Assembly: GCA_025924515.1 (NCBI GenBank)
Contig: JAICIE010000021.1
Span: 1-35,572 of the forward strand
Direction: 5' to 3'
DNA length: 35,572 nucleotides
Origin: Jatrophihabitans sp.
GTDB lineage: Bacteria > Actinomycetota > Actinomycetes > Mycobacteriales > Jatrophihabitantaceae
The notes under the pieces: model-generated
Told to the model about the DNA's origin: nothing
What the model saw: the letters and a program-made list of their open reading frames with translations, nothing else
Database searches by the model: none
Translations under genes and position numbers: made by a program
Shown here: positions 23,746 through 31,542 of the stretch, in pieces
Numbering within the stretch: the first letter of the stretch is position 1
Layout: each line of letters begins with the position of its first letter

Positions 23746-25335
23746 ATGAGCGCTGCCGCGCTGCGGCGTCGCCTGGTTCCTGAACGCTCCGCCTGGCTCA
23801 TCCTCGGCTCGACATTGGCGCTGTGCGCCCTCGTCGCGGTCGCCGCGCGGTGGGGCACCGACTGGCCCGCGCAGGAGTTCCGGGCCGGACTGGCGCGCAC
23901 GAGCGGCCTGCTGCTGTTCAACGACGAGTGGTACGCCGGTCATGCGCTGGCCGGGTACTCGGTGCTGTATCCGCCGGTCGCCTTCGTGCTCGGCGCCTCC
24001 GGAGTCGGCGTCGCGGCGTCCGTGCTCGCCGCCTGGGCGGTGTCGCGGCTGCTGCCCATCGGCGAGCCGATACGGCGGCGACTCTTCGCGCTGTCGACCG
24101 CGCTCGTCCTCGCCGGATCGCTGCTCATCGGCCAGGTCCCGTTCCTCATGGGCACCGCGCTCGGGCTCTGCGCTCTGCTGGCCGTCGTGCGCGAGCGGCC
24201 GTGGCTCGCGGCCGTGCTGGCGGTGGGATGTGCCCTGTCCAGCCCGCTCTCCGGCGCCTTCCTGCTCCTCATCGGCGCCGCCCTCACCGCCGCGCTCCCG
24301 TGGCGGCGGATGTTGCCGCTCGGCGCCGCCCTCGTCGGGCCGGTCGTCGCGCTGCCGCTCGGCGGCGCGGAGGGGCCGATGCCGTGCCCGTGGAGCAGCC
24401 CGGCGGTCGTCCTTCTTCTCTGCGCGTTCCTCGTCGTCTTCGCCCGTTTCGAGACCCTTGGGCACGCCCCGGTGTTGCACCGGTTCGCGGTTCTCTACGC
24501 CGTCTCGGCGGTCGGCGCCTTCGTCGTGCCCAACCCGATCGGCGGCAACATCGTCCGGCTCGGCCGGCTCATCGCGCTGCCGCTGGCCTGCTATTACCTG
24601 ACCGGCGACCGCGGCCGTCGGCTCCTGACGACGCTCACCGCGGTTGTGCCCGCGGCCGCCTGGATCGGCCTGGCCGTCCTTCCGAACATCTCCTTCGGCG
24701 CGACCGATCCGTCGCGCAACGCGAACTACTACGGCGGGCTGCTGACCTACCTGCACAGCCAGAATCCGATGCAGGGGCGCCTGGAAATTCCGTTCACGCA
24801 CGATCACTGGGAGGTCAGCCAGGTCGCGCCGCAGTTCCCGCTGGCCCGCGGCTGGGAGCGCCAGACCGACCTCCAGTACAACAAGCTGCTGTACACCAAG
24901 CTGAGCCCCGCCTCTTACCACCGGTGGCTGCGGGACACGGCCGTCGCGTTGGTGGCACTGCCCGACGTCGAACTCGACACCGGCGGCATCCCGGAAAGTC
25001 GGCTCCTGCACCACCCACCTTGGTATCTGCACCTGGTCTGGCAGAACGCGCATTGGAAGGTGTGGCGGGTCGTCGACGCCCAGCCGCTCACGACCGGGCC
25101 GGCGATCATCCGGCGCCTCGGGCCGTCCTCGTTCGAAGCCCAGTTCACCAGCCCGGGCACCGTCATCGTGCGGATCAGGGCGAGCTCGCTCTGGGAGGTC
25201 ACGCAGGGCCGCGGCTGCGTGTCCGCCACCAAGAGCGGATGGATCACGGTCAGCAGCCCGCGCGCGGGCACGGTCGACGTCAGCGCCCGACTGAACATGC
25301 GCATGCTCGGCGCCGCGCGGGCGTGCGCCAGCTGA
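23746..25335 (+). CDS. Polytopic membrane protein with large outer domain
   Basis: A 529-aa protein with about ten hydrophobic segments in the first 310 residues and a C-terminal domain of about 220 residues without membrane segments. The first outer loop contains FNDEWYAGHALAGYSVLYPP, an acidic-aromatic pattern like the catalytic loop of GT-C glycosyltransferases, so a lipid-linked sugar transferase or cell-envelope polymer enzyme is possible. The C-terminal domain has the PNISFGATDPSRNANYYGGLL and HWEVSQVAPQFPLARGWERQTD blocks. ATG 23746 is chosen for its GGAGGAG site; upstream in-frame ATGs are less likely. TAGCAT at 23705-23710 could be a -10 element. Confidence 0.75.
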   Translation: MSAAALRRRLVPERSAWLILGSTLALCALVAVAARWGTDWPAQEFRAGLARTSGLLLFNDEWYAGHALAGYSVLYPPVAFVLGASGVGVAASVLAAWAVSRLLPIGEPIRRRLFALSTALVLAGSLLIGQVPFLMGTALGLCALLAVVRERPWLAAVLAVGCALSSPLSGAFLLLIGAALTAALPWRRMLPLGAALVGPVVALPLGGAEGPMPCPWSSPAVVLLLCAFLVVFARFETLGHAPVLHRFAVLYAVSAVGAFVVPNPIGGNIVRLGRLIALPLACYYLTGDRGRRLLTTLTAVVPAAAWIGLAVLPNISFGATDPSRNANYYGGLLTYLHSQNPMQGRLEIPFTHDHWEVSQVAPQFPLARGWERQTDLQYNKLLYTKLSPASYHRWLRDTAVALVALPDVELDTGGIPESRLLHHPPWYLHLVWQNAHWKVWRVVDAQPLTTGPAIIRRLGPSSFEAQFTSPGTVIVRIRASSLWEVTQGRGCVSATKSGWITVSSPRAGTVDVSARLNMRMLGAARACAS

Positions 25336-25429
25336 CCGCCACGCCCGCGGGGCGTCGCGCTGCGGTAATGGCCATCGCGATCGACGGATTCGGACGGTAA
25401 CCTTCGCCCGTGATCGCGGGGACCGGGCG

Positions 25430-28400
25430 ATGACCTGTGCCTCCTGCGGGGTCGTCCTGCCCGAGGGCGCGAAGTTCTGTTTCGAGTGCGGGGCGCCGCA
25501 GGTGCTCTCCTGCGCGCAGTGCGGGCATCCGCTGATCCCCGCAGCGCGCTTCTGCTTGGCCTGCGGCGCACCGGCGGGCCGCGGCGTAAGTAGCTCGACC
25601 ACCCCGCAGGCCCGCTCGGAGCGTCGCGTCACCTCCGTCCTCTTCGGCGACCTCGTCGAGTTCACGGCGCTGTCCGAGGGACGCGATCCCGAGGAGGTCC
25701 GCGAGCTGCTCGGCGGCTACTTCGAGCGGTGCCGGATGATCGTCTCGCGCTACGGCGGCACCATCGAGAAGTTCGTCGGTGACGCCGTCATGGCGGTCTG
25801 GGGAGTTCCAACCGCACATGAGGACGACGCCGAGCGCGCGGTCCGGGCCGGGATGGAGCTGGTCGACTCGATCGGCGGCTTCGGCGAATTGACCGACATG
25901 CCCGGCCTTTCCATGCGGGTCGGTGTGGTCACCGGGGAGGTCGCCGTCACCGTCGGCGCCACGCAGCAGGCGATGGTCGCCGGCGACGCCGTGAACACCG
26001 CGTCGCGGTTGCAGGCGGAGGCCGCGCCGGGCGCCGTCTGGGTCGACGAGCAGACCCGCGCGCTCACCGCGGCAGCCGTCGACTTCGCGGTTGTCGGCGA
26101 GCGGATGCTGCGGGGCAAGACCGAGCCGCTGCAGCTCTACCGGGCGGTCGCCGTGATGGCGTCGGTCGGTGGTGCGCGCCGCACCGATCGCGTCGAGGCG
26201 CCGCTGATCGGCCGGCGCCGTGAACTGGCACAGATCAAGGAATGCTTCCACGGCGCCGCTGAGGACGGCCGGGCCCGGCTCCTGCTGGTCTGCGGCGACC
26301 CGGGCATCGGCAAGACCCGACTGGGCTGGGAGCTGGAGAAGTACACCGACGGGCTGTCCCAGACGGTGCGCTGGCACTGGGGCCGCTGCCTGGCGTACGG
26401 CGACGCGATCGCCTTCTCGGCGCTGAGCGCGGCGGTGCGAGGACGGATCGGGGTGACCGAGTCCGACGACGAGGCCGCGACGCTGGCCAAGCTCGACGAG
26501 TCGCTGGTGCGCTTCGTCGCCGATCCGCTCCAGCGGGACTGGCTGCGCCCCCGCCTGGCGCTGCTGCTCAGGGACGCCGGGGACTGCTTCGAGCGCGAGG
26601 ATCTCTTGGCCGCGTGGCGGGCCTGGTTCGAGGCGCTCGGCGGTGCCGGCGAGACGCCGGATCCCGTCGTCTGGGTGATCGACGACGCGCACCACGCCGA
26701 CGACGGCCTGCTCGACTTCGTCGAGCATCTGATCACCGCGGCCGCCGTGCCCTTCTTGATCGTCCTGCTGGCCCGGCCGGAACTGCTGGAGCAGCGTCCG
26801 CGCCTGGCGACGATGCGGCGCACGGCCCTGATCCGCCTCGAGATCCTGCCGCACGTGGCGATGGCGGGACTGCTGGACAGCCTGGTGCGCGACCTCCCCT
26901 CGGACGCGCGCGACGACCTGATCGCGCGGGCGGAGGGAGTGCCCCTTTACGCCATCGAGACGGTGCGAGCGCTCGCCGACCGGGAGCTGGCGGTGGCCCA
27001 TCCGGACGGCACCCGCACCCTCGCGCGGGGTGTCGGCTCGCGGGAACTGGCCGACCTCGGTGCGCCGGCGAGCCTGCAGGTGCTGGTCAGCAGCCGGCTC
27101 GACACGCTCGACCGGTTCGAGCGCAGCCTGCTCGCCACCGCCGCCGTGCTCGGATCGACGTTCACCGCCGATGCGCTGGGCGCGCTGACCCGGCGAACTG
27201 CCGGGGATCTCGAGCCGGTACTCGAGCGGCTGGTGCGCCGGGACCTGCTGCGAGTGATCACCGACCGGCTGTCCCCCGAGTACGGGCAGTACGCGTTCGT
27301 GCAGTCGGTGGTACGGCAGGTCGCCTATCGAACGCTGGCGCGGCGCGACCGCCTGCACTGGCATCTCGCGGCGGCGACGCATCTGCAGACGCTGCCGGAG
27401 GCCGGCGGCGCGCTCGCGGGGATCATCACCCGGCACCTGCTCGACGCCCATGACCTGCTCGCCCCGGGCGACCGCCGCCATGACGAGATCACCGCCCAGG
27501 TGGTGACCTGGCTCGAGCACACCGGCGACCGCGCGCGTGCGCTCGGCTCGCCGGTCGACGCGCTGCGCTCGTACGGGCAGGCCCTGCAGCGCTGCGCGGC
27601 CGGATCGGCGCAGGCCGCGCGGATCCGGCTTGCCGCGGCGGAGGTCGCCTCCGCCGCCGGGCGGTACGGCTCGGCGATCCGGTACGCCGAGCCGCTTCCC
27701 GCGTCCGTGCCCGCCGCCCAGCGGGCGCGGGTCGACGAGGTCCGGGCCTGGGCGCTGCGCGCCAACGGCGACGTTCCCGCGGCCCTGCTGGCGCTGCAGC
27801 CGTGGCTGGCCGGTCTCGACCGGATCCCGGCCGAGACCGGCGCCGACGTCTGCCGCACCGCGGCGAGCTGCCATCTCGAGCAGGGCGATCACCGCGAGTC
27901 CCGGGAACTCGCCGAGCGCGGGCTCCTGCTGGCCGAGGACACCGGCGACGCTCGCGCGATCGCGCGGTCGCTGAACATGGTGGCTCTCTCCACCCAGGCG
28001 GCGGGGCAGACCCGGATGGCCCTGGCCCTCTATAAGGGGCTGGCCGAGTTCGCCCGCGGCCACGGGTTGACCAGCATGGTCTGCCTGGCCGAGGTCAACA
28101 TCGGCGCCTGCATGCTCAACGTCGACCCCGAGCAGTGCGTGCAGCACAGCCGCGACGGCATCGAACTCGGCACCCAGACCGGCGAGCTGGCGCGGGTGCT
28201 GGTCGCGGCCTGCAACGTGGCGATGGCCTGCCGGGTCCTGGGCCGGTGGGACGAGGTCGGCGCGCTGGCCGATCTGCCGAGCATCGCCGACAGCATCGCC
28301 GACGACCTCGTCGAGGCGCGGTGGATCGTCATCGAGCGGGCGATCATCGGTCTGGCCCGCGGCGAACAACACTTCGAACTTCCCGAGCCGAAGCCCGACG

Positions 28401-28948
28401 AAGGTGGCATCCTCGCGATCTGGAACCCGCTACCAGCAGGAATCCTGGCTTTCGCGGCGCGCGACTTCCTTGGCGCGCTGGCCGCGGCGCGCGCGGCGCT
28501 GGCCGCGTGCATGGAGCAGATGGGACTGGTCGACGACTTCTGCCATCACTGGACGCTCGCCGTCGACTGGGCGATGACGGCGCACGAGTACCACGTCGCG
28601 CGGGAGCTTCTCGATCTCGTGGAGGATGCCCCACCGGGACAGATCGAGCCGCTGGTCGCCGCGCAGCTGCCCCGCTTGCGTGGCAGCGTCGAGGCGGAGG
28701 ACCCCGGCAGCACCGCGGACCCGGCCGCGGTCGAGGCCGACCTGCGAGCGGGGATCCAGGCGCTGGACCGGTTCGGCGCGGCGCCCGACCGCGCGCGGGC
28801 GCAGGCGACGCTCGGTCTGTGGCTGCTGCAGCAGGGACGGACCGCCGAGGCCACCCCGCTGTTGCACGCGGCCCGGGCGACGTTCGGGGAACTGCGTGCC
28901 GCCGCCTGGCTGCACGAACTCGACGCGTCGCTGTCTCGGGCCGCCTGA
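25430..28948 (+). CDS. Zinc-ribbon/adenylate cyclase/ATPase/TPR-like regulator
   Basis: A 1172-aa multidomain protein. Two zinc ribbons come first (Cys3/6/17/20 and Cys28/31/42/45). A class III nucleotidyl cyclase domain (about 65-240) carries metal Asp74 and Asp118, base-contacting Lys114 and Asp186, and transition-state Asn189 and Arg193, so it looks catalytically complete and adenylate-type. A STAND/AAA-like ATPase follows, with Walker A GDPGIGKT (289-296) and Walker B VVWVIDD (413-419). From about 690 to the end are alpha-helical TPR-like repeats. Such proteins pair cAMP synthesis with an ATPase scaffold. TAACCT at 25398-25403 is a possible -10. The gene stands alone. Confidence 0.92.
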   Translation: MTCASCGVVLPEGAKFCFECGAPQVLSCAQCGHPLIPAARFCLACGAPAGRGVSSSTTPQARSERRVTSVLFGDLVEFTALSEGRDPEEVRELLGGYFERCRMIVSRYGGTIEKFVGDAVMAVWGVPTAHEDDAERAVRAGMELVDSIGGFGELTDMPGLSMRVGVVTGEVAVTVGATQQAMVAGDAVNTASRLQAEAAPGAVWVDEQTRALTAAAVDFAVVGERMLRGKTEPLQLYRAVAVMASVGGARRTDRVEAPLIGRRRELAQIKECFHGAAEDGRARLLLVCGDPGIGKTRLGWELEKYTDGLSQTVRWHWGRCLAYGDAIAFSALSAAVRGRIGVTESDDEAATLAKLDESLVRFVADPLQRDWLRPRLALLLRDAGDCFEREDLLAAWRAWFEALGGAGETPDPVVWVIDDAHHADDGLLDFVEHLITAAAVPFLIVLLARPELLEQRPRLATMRRTALIRLEILPHVAMAGLLDSLVRDLPSDARDDLIARAEGVPLYAIETVRALADRELAVAHPDGTRTLARGVGSRELADLGAPASLQVLVSSRLDTLDRFERSLLATAAVLGSTFTADALGALTRRTAGDLEPVLERLVRRDLLRVITDRLSPEYGQYAFVQSVVRQVAYRTLARRDRLHWHLAAATHLQTLPEAGGALAGIITRHLLDAHDLLAPGDRRHDEITAQVVTWLEHTGDRARALGSPVDALRSYGQALQRCAAGSAQAARIRLAAAEVASAAGRYGSAIRYAEPLPASVPAAQRARVDEVRAWALRANGDVPAALLALQPWLAGLDRIPAETGADVCRTAASCHLEQGDHRESRELAERGLLLAEDTGDARAIARSLNMVALSTQAAGQTRMALALYKGLAEFARGHGLTSMVCLAEVNIGACMLNVDPEQCVQHSRDGIELGTQTGELARVLVAACNVAMACRVLGRWDEVGALADLPSIADSIADDLVEARWIVIERAIIGLARGEQHFELPEPKPDEGGILAIWNPLPAGILAFAARDFLGALAAARAALAACMEQMGLVDDFCHHWTLAVDWAMTAHEYHVARELLDLVEDAPPGQIEPLVAAQLPRLRGSVEAEDPGSTADPAAVEADLRAGIQALDRFGAAPDRARAQATLGLWLLQQGRTAEATPLLHAARATFGELRAAAWLHELDASLSRAA

Positions 28949-28968
28949 GACCTGGCCGCCGCCCACTA

Positions 28969-29007
28969 CCGAGCAGGACGTCCGGTTAACCTGGATTTAC
29001 TGCTCGG
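28969..29007. promoter_or_regulatory. Inverted repeat before the CAP-like gene
   Basis: CCGAGCA (28969-28975) and TGCTCGG (29001-29007) are perfect 7-bp arms 25 bp apart. TTAACC and TTTACT lie between them and could hold a -10 element for the gene starting at 29029. It could instead be part of the cyclase gene's terminator, but no T-run follows. Confidence 0.3.
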
Positions 29008-29028
29008 GACGTTCGGGGGTGAGCAGCA

Positions 29029-29631
29029 GTGACGATCGAGGAAGCCGAGCCCGCAGAAGAGCAGTCGGCCCGCAAGCGGGCAGCGCTGACCCTCGGGTCG
29101 CTGGTGCTTCTCGCCGTCCTGATCGTGGTGTTGCTGGTCACGCTGACCGGTCACAGCCCGGCTCGTAGATCCTCGCCTCTCGCGCAGAACGTGCCGGCGC
29201 CGGCCGCCACCACGCACGCTGCGTCGTCGGCCAGGCCTTCTCCCTCGTCGTCGGAGCGCCGGTCCACCGCGGCGTCCTCGCGCTCGAGCGCGTCCGCGAA
29301 GCCCTCGCGGAGCGCCGCGCCCGGAGACACCGGCGGCCTGCTGCCGGCGCTGAACGCCTTCCGGTCGAGCCACGGCGTGCATCCGGTTCCGGGTGCGGTG
29401 ACGCAGTCGGCTCTCGGCTGCGCGGCGAGTCAGGGCGACGCGTCGGCCTGCCCGTCGTCGTACTTCTGGGAGCCGGTCGCCGGACCGGACGGCAAACAGG
29501 TCGTGGACAAGATCGCGCAGCATCCCGACGGGACCGGCTGGCTGCTCGACCCGCGGATCAAGCGAGTCGAGATCGGTTGGAAGGCCGCCGGCGGCGGCGT
29601 GTGGGAGTGCGCGATCCTGGCCAGTTACTGA
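29029..29631 (+). CDS. Membrane-anchored protein with CAP-like domain
   Basis: A 200-aa protein: an acidic cytoplasmic N-terminus, one membrane segment (about 20-41), then a low-complexity Ser/Ala/Pro/Arg linker (about 45-98) probably spanning the wall. The C-terminal domain of about 100 residues begins LLPALNAFRSSHGVHPV, the hallmark start of CAP/SCP domains, and ends IKRVEIGWKAAGGGVWECAIL, like their closing strand. Cys residues in GCAAS, ACPSS and WECA could form disulfides. It is shorter than a standard CAP domain. GTG 29029 has GGGGGTGAG nearby. The stop overlaps the convergent holin-like gene by 7 bp. Confidence 0.75.
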   Translation: MTIEEAEPAEEQSARKRAALTLGSLVLLAVLIVVLLVTLTGHSPARRSSPLAQNVPAPAATTHAASSARPSPSSSERRSTAASSRSSASAKPSRSAAPGDTGGLLPALNAFRSSHGVHPVPGAVTQSALGCAASQGDASACPSSYFWEPVAGPDGKQVVDKIAQHPDGTGWLLDPRIKRVEIGWKAAGGGVWECAILASY

Positions 29632-30017
29632 CCGGCGCGCTGTACCGCCTCCACGTCGGCCTGCACGCTGCGCACGGTCCGCTCCGGAATCAACGGCCGC
29701 ACCGGGCGCAGCTCCTCGAGCCCACTCGCCGCCAACGCCGCCGCGGCCGCGCCCAGAGCCGCGGTTGCCCCCAGCGCGGCGGCTCGCGGCGGGAGGGCGC
29801 GGTCGAACAGGCGCAGGACGAAGGCCGCCCCGGTGCCGGCGGCCATCGCGGCGCAGACCCCCGCCGCGCCGAGCAGCGTTGCTCCCTTCGCGGCTTGCCG
29901 GGCCTTGTCGGCCATCTCTGCCTGCGCGTTGCGAACCTCCTGCCCGACGAGCGTCGAGATCTGCTCGCTGACCTGCCTGAGCAGTTCGGTCGTGCTCGTG
30001 TTGTCCGGTTCGGTCAT
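29625..30017 (-). CDS. Holin-like (Phage_holin_3_6/DUF1469) membrane protein
   Basis: A 130-aa protein with a polar N-terminus carrying the TTELLRQVSEQISTLVGQEVRNAQAEMADKA helix, two membrane segments (about 42-60 and 72-92), and a polar tail. This matches the actinobacterial putative holin-superfamily proteins, which are common chromosomal genes and not evidence of a prophage. Start ATG 30017 is preferred, with AGGAGCAGGAC upstream, over ATG 30047, which would add ten residues. Function is unknown; a role in membrane stress or envelope maintenance is speculative. Confidence 0.8.
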   Translation of the reverse strand: MTEPDNTSTTELLRQVSEQISTLVGQEVRNAQAEMADKARQAAKGATLLGAAGVCAAMAAGTGAAFVLRLFDRALPPRAAALGATAALGAAAAALAASGLEELRPVRPLIPERTVRSVQADVEAVQRAGQ

Positions 30018-30164
30018 GTCCTGCTCCTCGCGTGCCGTCGCCGCCATGAAGGCCGTCCGTCTCTACTGTCCCCCGCTGCGGTCGGTGGCCGTCGCCGGCG
30101 GTTTGTCGCTCGTTACGGCGCTGAGCGCCGCCGGGAACCACCATTTCGAGCGACAAACGCCTCG

Positions 30165-31013
30165 TCACCGGGAGAGCCGACGCAGCACCTCGGGCAACGG
30201 CGTGGCCGGGTGGCCGGTGAGAGCGGGAACGTCGTCGGTCACGACGTCGAGTTCGCCGCTCGCGATGGCGGTGTAGGTCGACACCCAGGCGTCCACCTGC
30301 CAGTCCGGAGCTCCGTACCCGGCGCGCGACGCGTATGCCTCGTCGACTGTTTCGGGCTCGTACTGGACCGTGCGGCCGGACGACACGGACAGCGCGGCCG
30401 CGACCTGGTCGAGCGCCAGCGCCTGAGGTCCGGTGAGGGTGTGGACGGCGTCCGCATGCGCGTCGGGGTTCTGCAGAACCGCGGCGGCCGCTTCTGCGAT
30501 GTCGTCCTGCGCGACCGCGGCGACCCTGCCCCGTCCGGCCGGTCCGCGCAGCGCGCCGTCCGCACCGATCATGGCCGGGAAGAAGTCGGCGTAGATGCTG
30601 TCGCGAAGGAAGGTGAAGGCGATACCGGAGGCACGGATGTGCTCCTCGGTCGCCCAGTGGTCCCGGGCGAGGGTGAAGGTGGCATCGGCGGTCGCGTTGC
30701 AGAAGGACACGTACACGAGGTGCTCGACGCCGGCCTGCACCGCCGCGTCGGTGAAGCTGTTGTGCTGCGCGACCCGGTCGGGAACCTCGGATGCAGAGAC
30801 CATCAGGACGGTCCGGACGCCGGTGAGCGCCCGCCGCGCGGCCGCCGGGTCAGCGAATGACGCCGTCGCGACGTCCGCGCCCGGCAGCCGGGGCGCACGT
30901 GCGGGGTCTCGGACGACGAGGCGCTGGGCGACCCCGGCCTCGGCGAGGCGACGAGCGACTCGCCCGCCGAGGCGTCCGGTGGCGCCGGTGACGGCAATCT
31001 GCGCGGCGGTCAT
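30165..31013 (-). CDS. NmrA-like NAD(P)H-binding reductase
   Basis: A 282-aa protein of the atypical SDR/NmrA group. The N-terminal dinucleotide motif is IAVTGATGRLGGRVARRL (about 6-23), followed by RLVVRDPARAPRLPG, a typical NADP-phosphate contact region. VLMVSASEVPDRVAQHN and HLVYVSFCNA follow the family pattern, as does LRDSIYADFFP. The usual catalytic Tyr-x3-Lys is not evident, as in redox-sensing NmrA proteins and NAD(P)H:quinone oxidoreductases of the QOR2 type. ATG 31013 is divergent from the VOC gene across 91 bp. Confidence 0.88.
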   Translation of the reverse strand: MTAAQIAVTGATGRLGGRVARRLAEAGVAQRLVVRDPARAPRLPGADVATASFADPAAARRALTGVRTVLMVSASEVPDRVAQHNSFTDAAVQAGVEHLVYVSFCNATADATFTLARDHWATEEHIRASGIAFTFLRDSIYADFFPAMIGADGALRGPAGRGRVAAVAQDDIAEAAAAVLQNPDAHADAVHTLTGPQALALDQVAAALSVSSGRTVQYEPETVDEAYASRAGYGAPDWQVDAWVSTYTAIASGELDVVTDDVPALTGHPATPLPEVLRRLSR

Positions 31014-31104
31014 GAGGCCGTGAACCCTGCCGTCTGCGGCGGAATTCCGGCGGGGACCCACCCGTGAGATCGTGCTCGCGGCGAACCCGCCCAGGAGGTG
31101 CCCG

Positions 31105-31464
31105 ATGGCCCGCGCCGTGCAACCCGTTCTCATCACCGCCGACGTCGACCGACTGGTGCGCTTCTACACCGACCTGCTCGACGCCGAAGAAGCAGTTCGG
31201 TTCCCTGAGGACGGCGCGCTTTTCTACGTCGGGCTGCGGATCGGCACCAGCATCTTGGGGATCACCACCGACAGCGCGCCGCCGCAGGGAGCGCAGCGGA
31301 TCCTGTTGAGCGTCGACGTCGACGAGGTCGACCCGCTGCTCGAGCGGGTGGAGGGTCTCGGCGGTCGGGTGCTGAACCCGCCGAACGACATGCCGTGGGG
31401 ACAGCGCGTGGCGCACGTGCAGGACCCCGACGGCAACACCGTGAATCTGGCGCAGGATTTGTGA
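31105..31464 (+). CDS. VOC (glyoxalase/bleomycin-resistance) protein
   Basis: A 119-aa metalloenzyme-fold protein with the two beta-alpha-beta-beta-beta units: QPVLITADVDRLVRFYTDLLDAE opens the first, and ILLSVDVDEVDPLLERVEGLGG the second. It closes with AHVQDPDGNTVNLAQ, the C-terminal metal-strand motif in which Glu is replaced by Asn, so metal binding may be altered. ATG 31105 follows CAGGAGG. Substrate unknown; the divergent NmrA-like reductase may share its promoter region. Confidence 0.88.
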   Translation: MARAVQPVLITADVDRLVRFYTDLLDAEEAVRFPEDGALFYVGLRIGTSILGITTDSAPPQGAQRILLSVDVDEVDPLLERVEGLGGRVLNPPNDMPWGQRVAHVQDPDGNTVNLAQDL

Positions 31465-31542
31465 CCCGCGGCCGGCCCCGCATCACAGATGTCCACGTCG
31501 ACCTGCGACTCGCCTAGCGCATCGCTGATGACGCGCCCGGCG

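Noticed and set aside
23371-25665. 764-residue minus-strand frame across the membrane-protein gene
   Set aside because: Composition is dominated by Arg/Glu/Asp/Gln/Gly with no domain, and the plus-strand frame encodes a coherent membrane protein with a good ribosome site.
25280-28372. 1030-residue open frame on the minus strand across the cyclase gene
   Set aside because: It lies antisense to a clearly conserved multidomain protein, its product is an Arg/Gly/Gln-rich low-complexity string without motifs, and such frames are expected from third-position GC bias.
29625-30017. Prophage signal from the holin-like gene
   Set aside because: This holin-superfamily protein is a common chromosomal actinobacterial gene, and no other phage genes, integrase or att sites are nearby.
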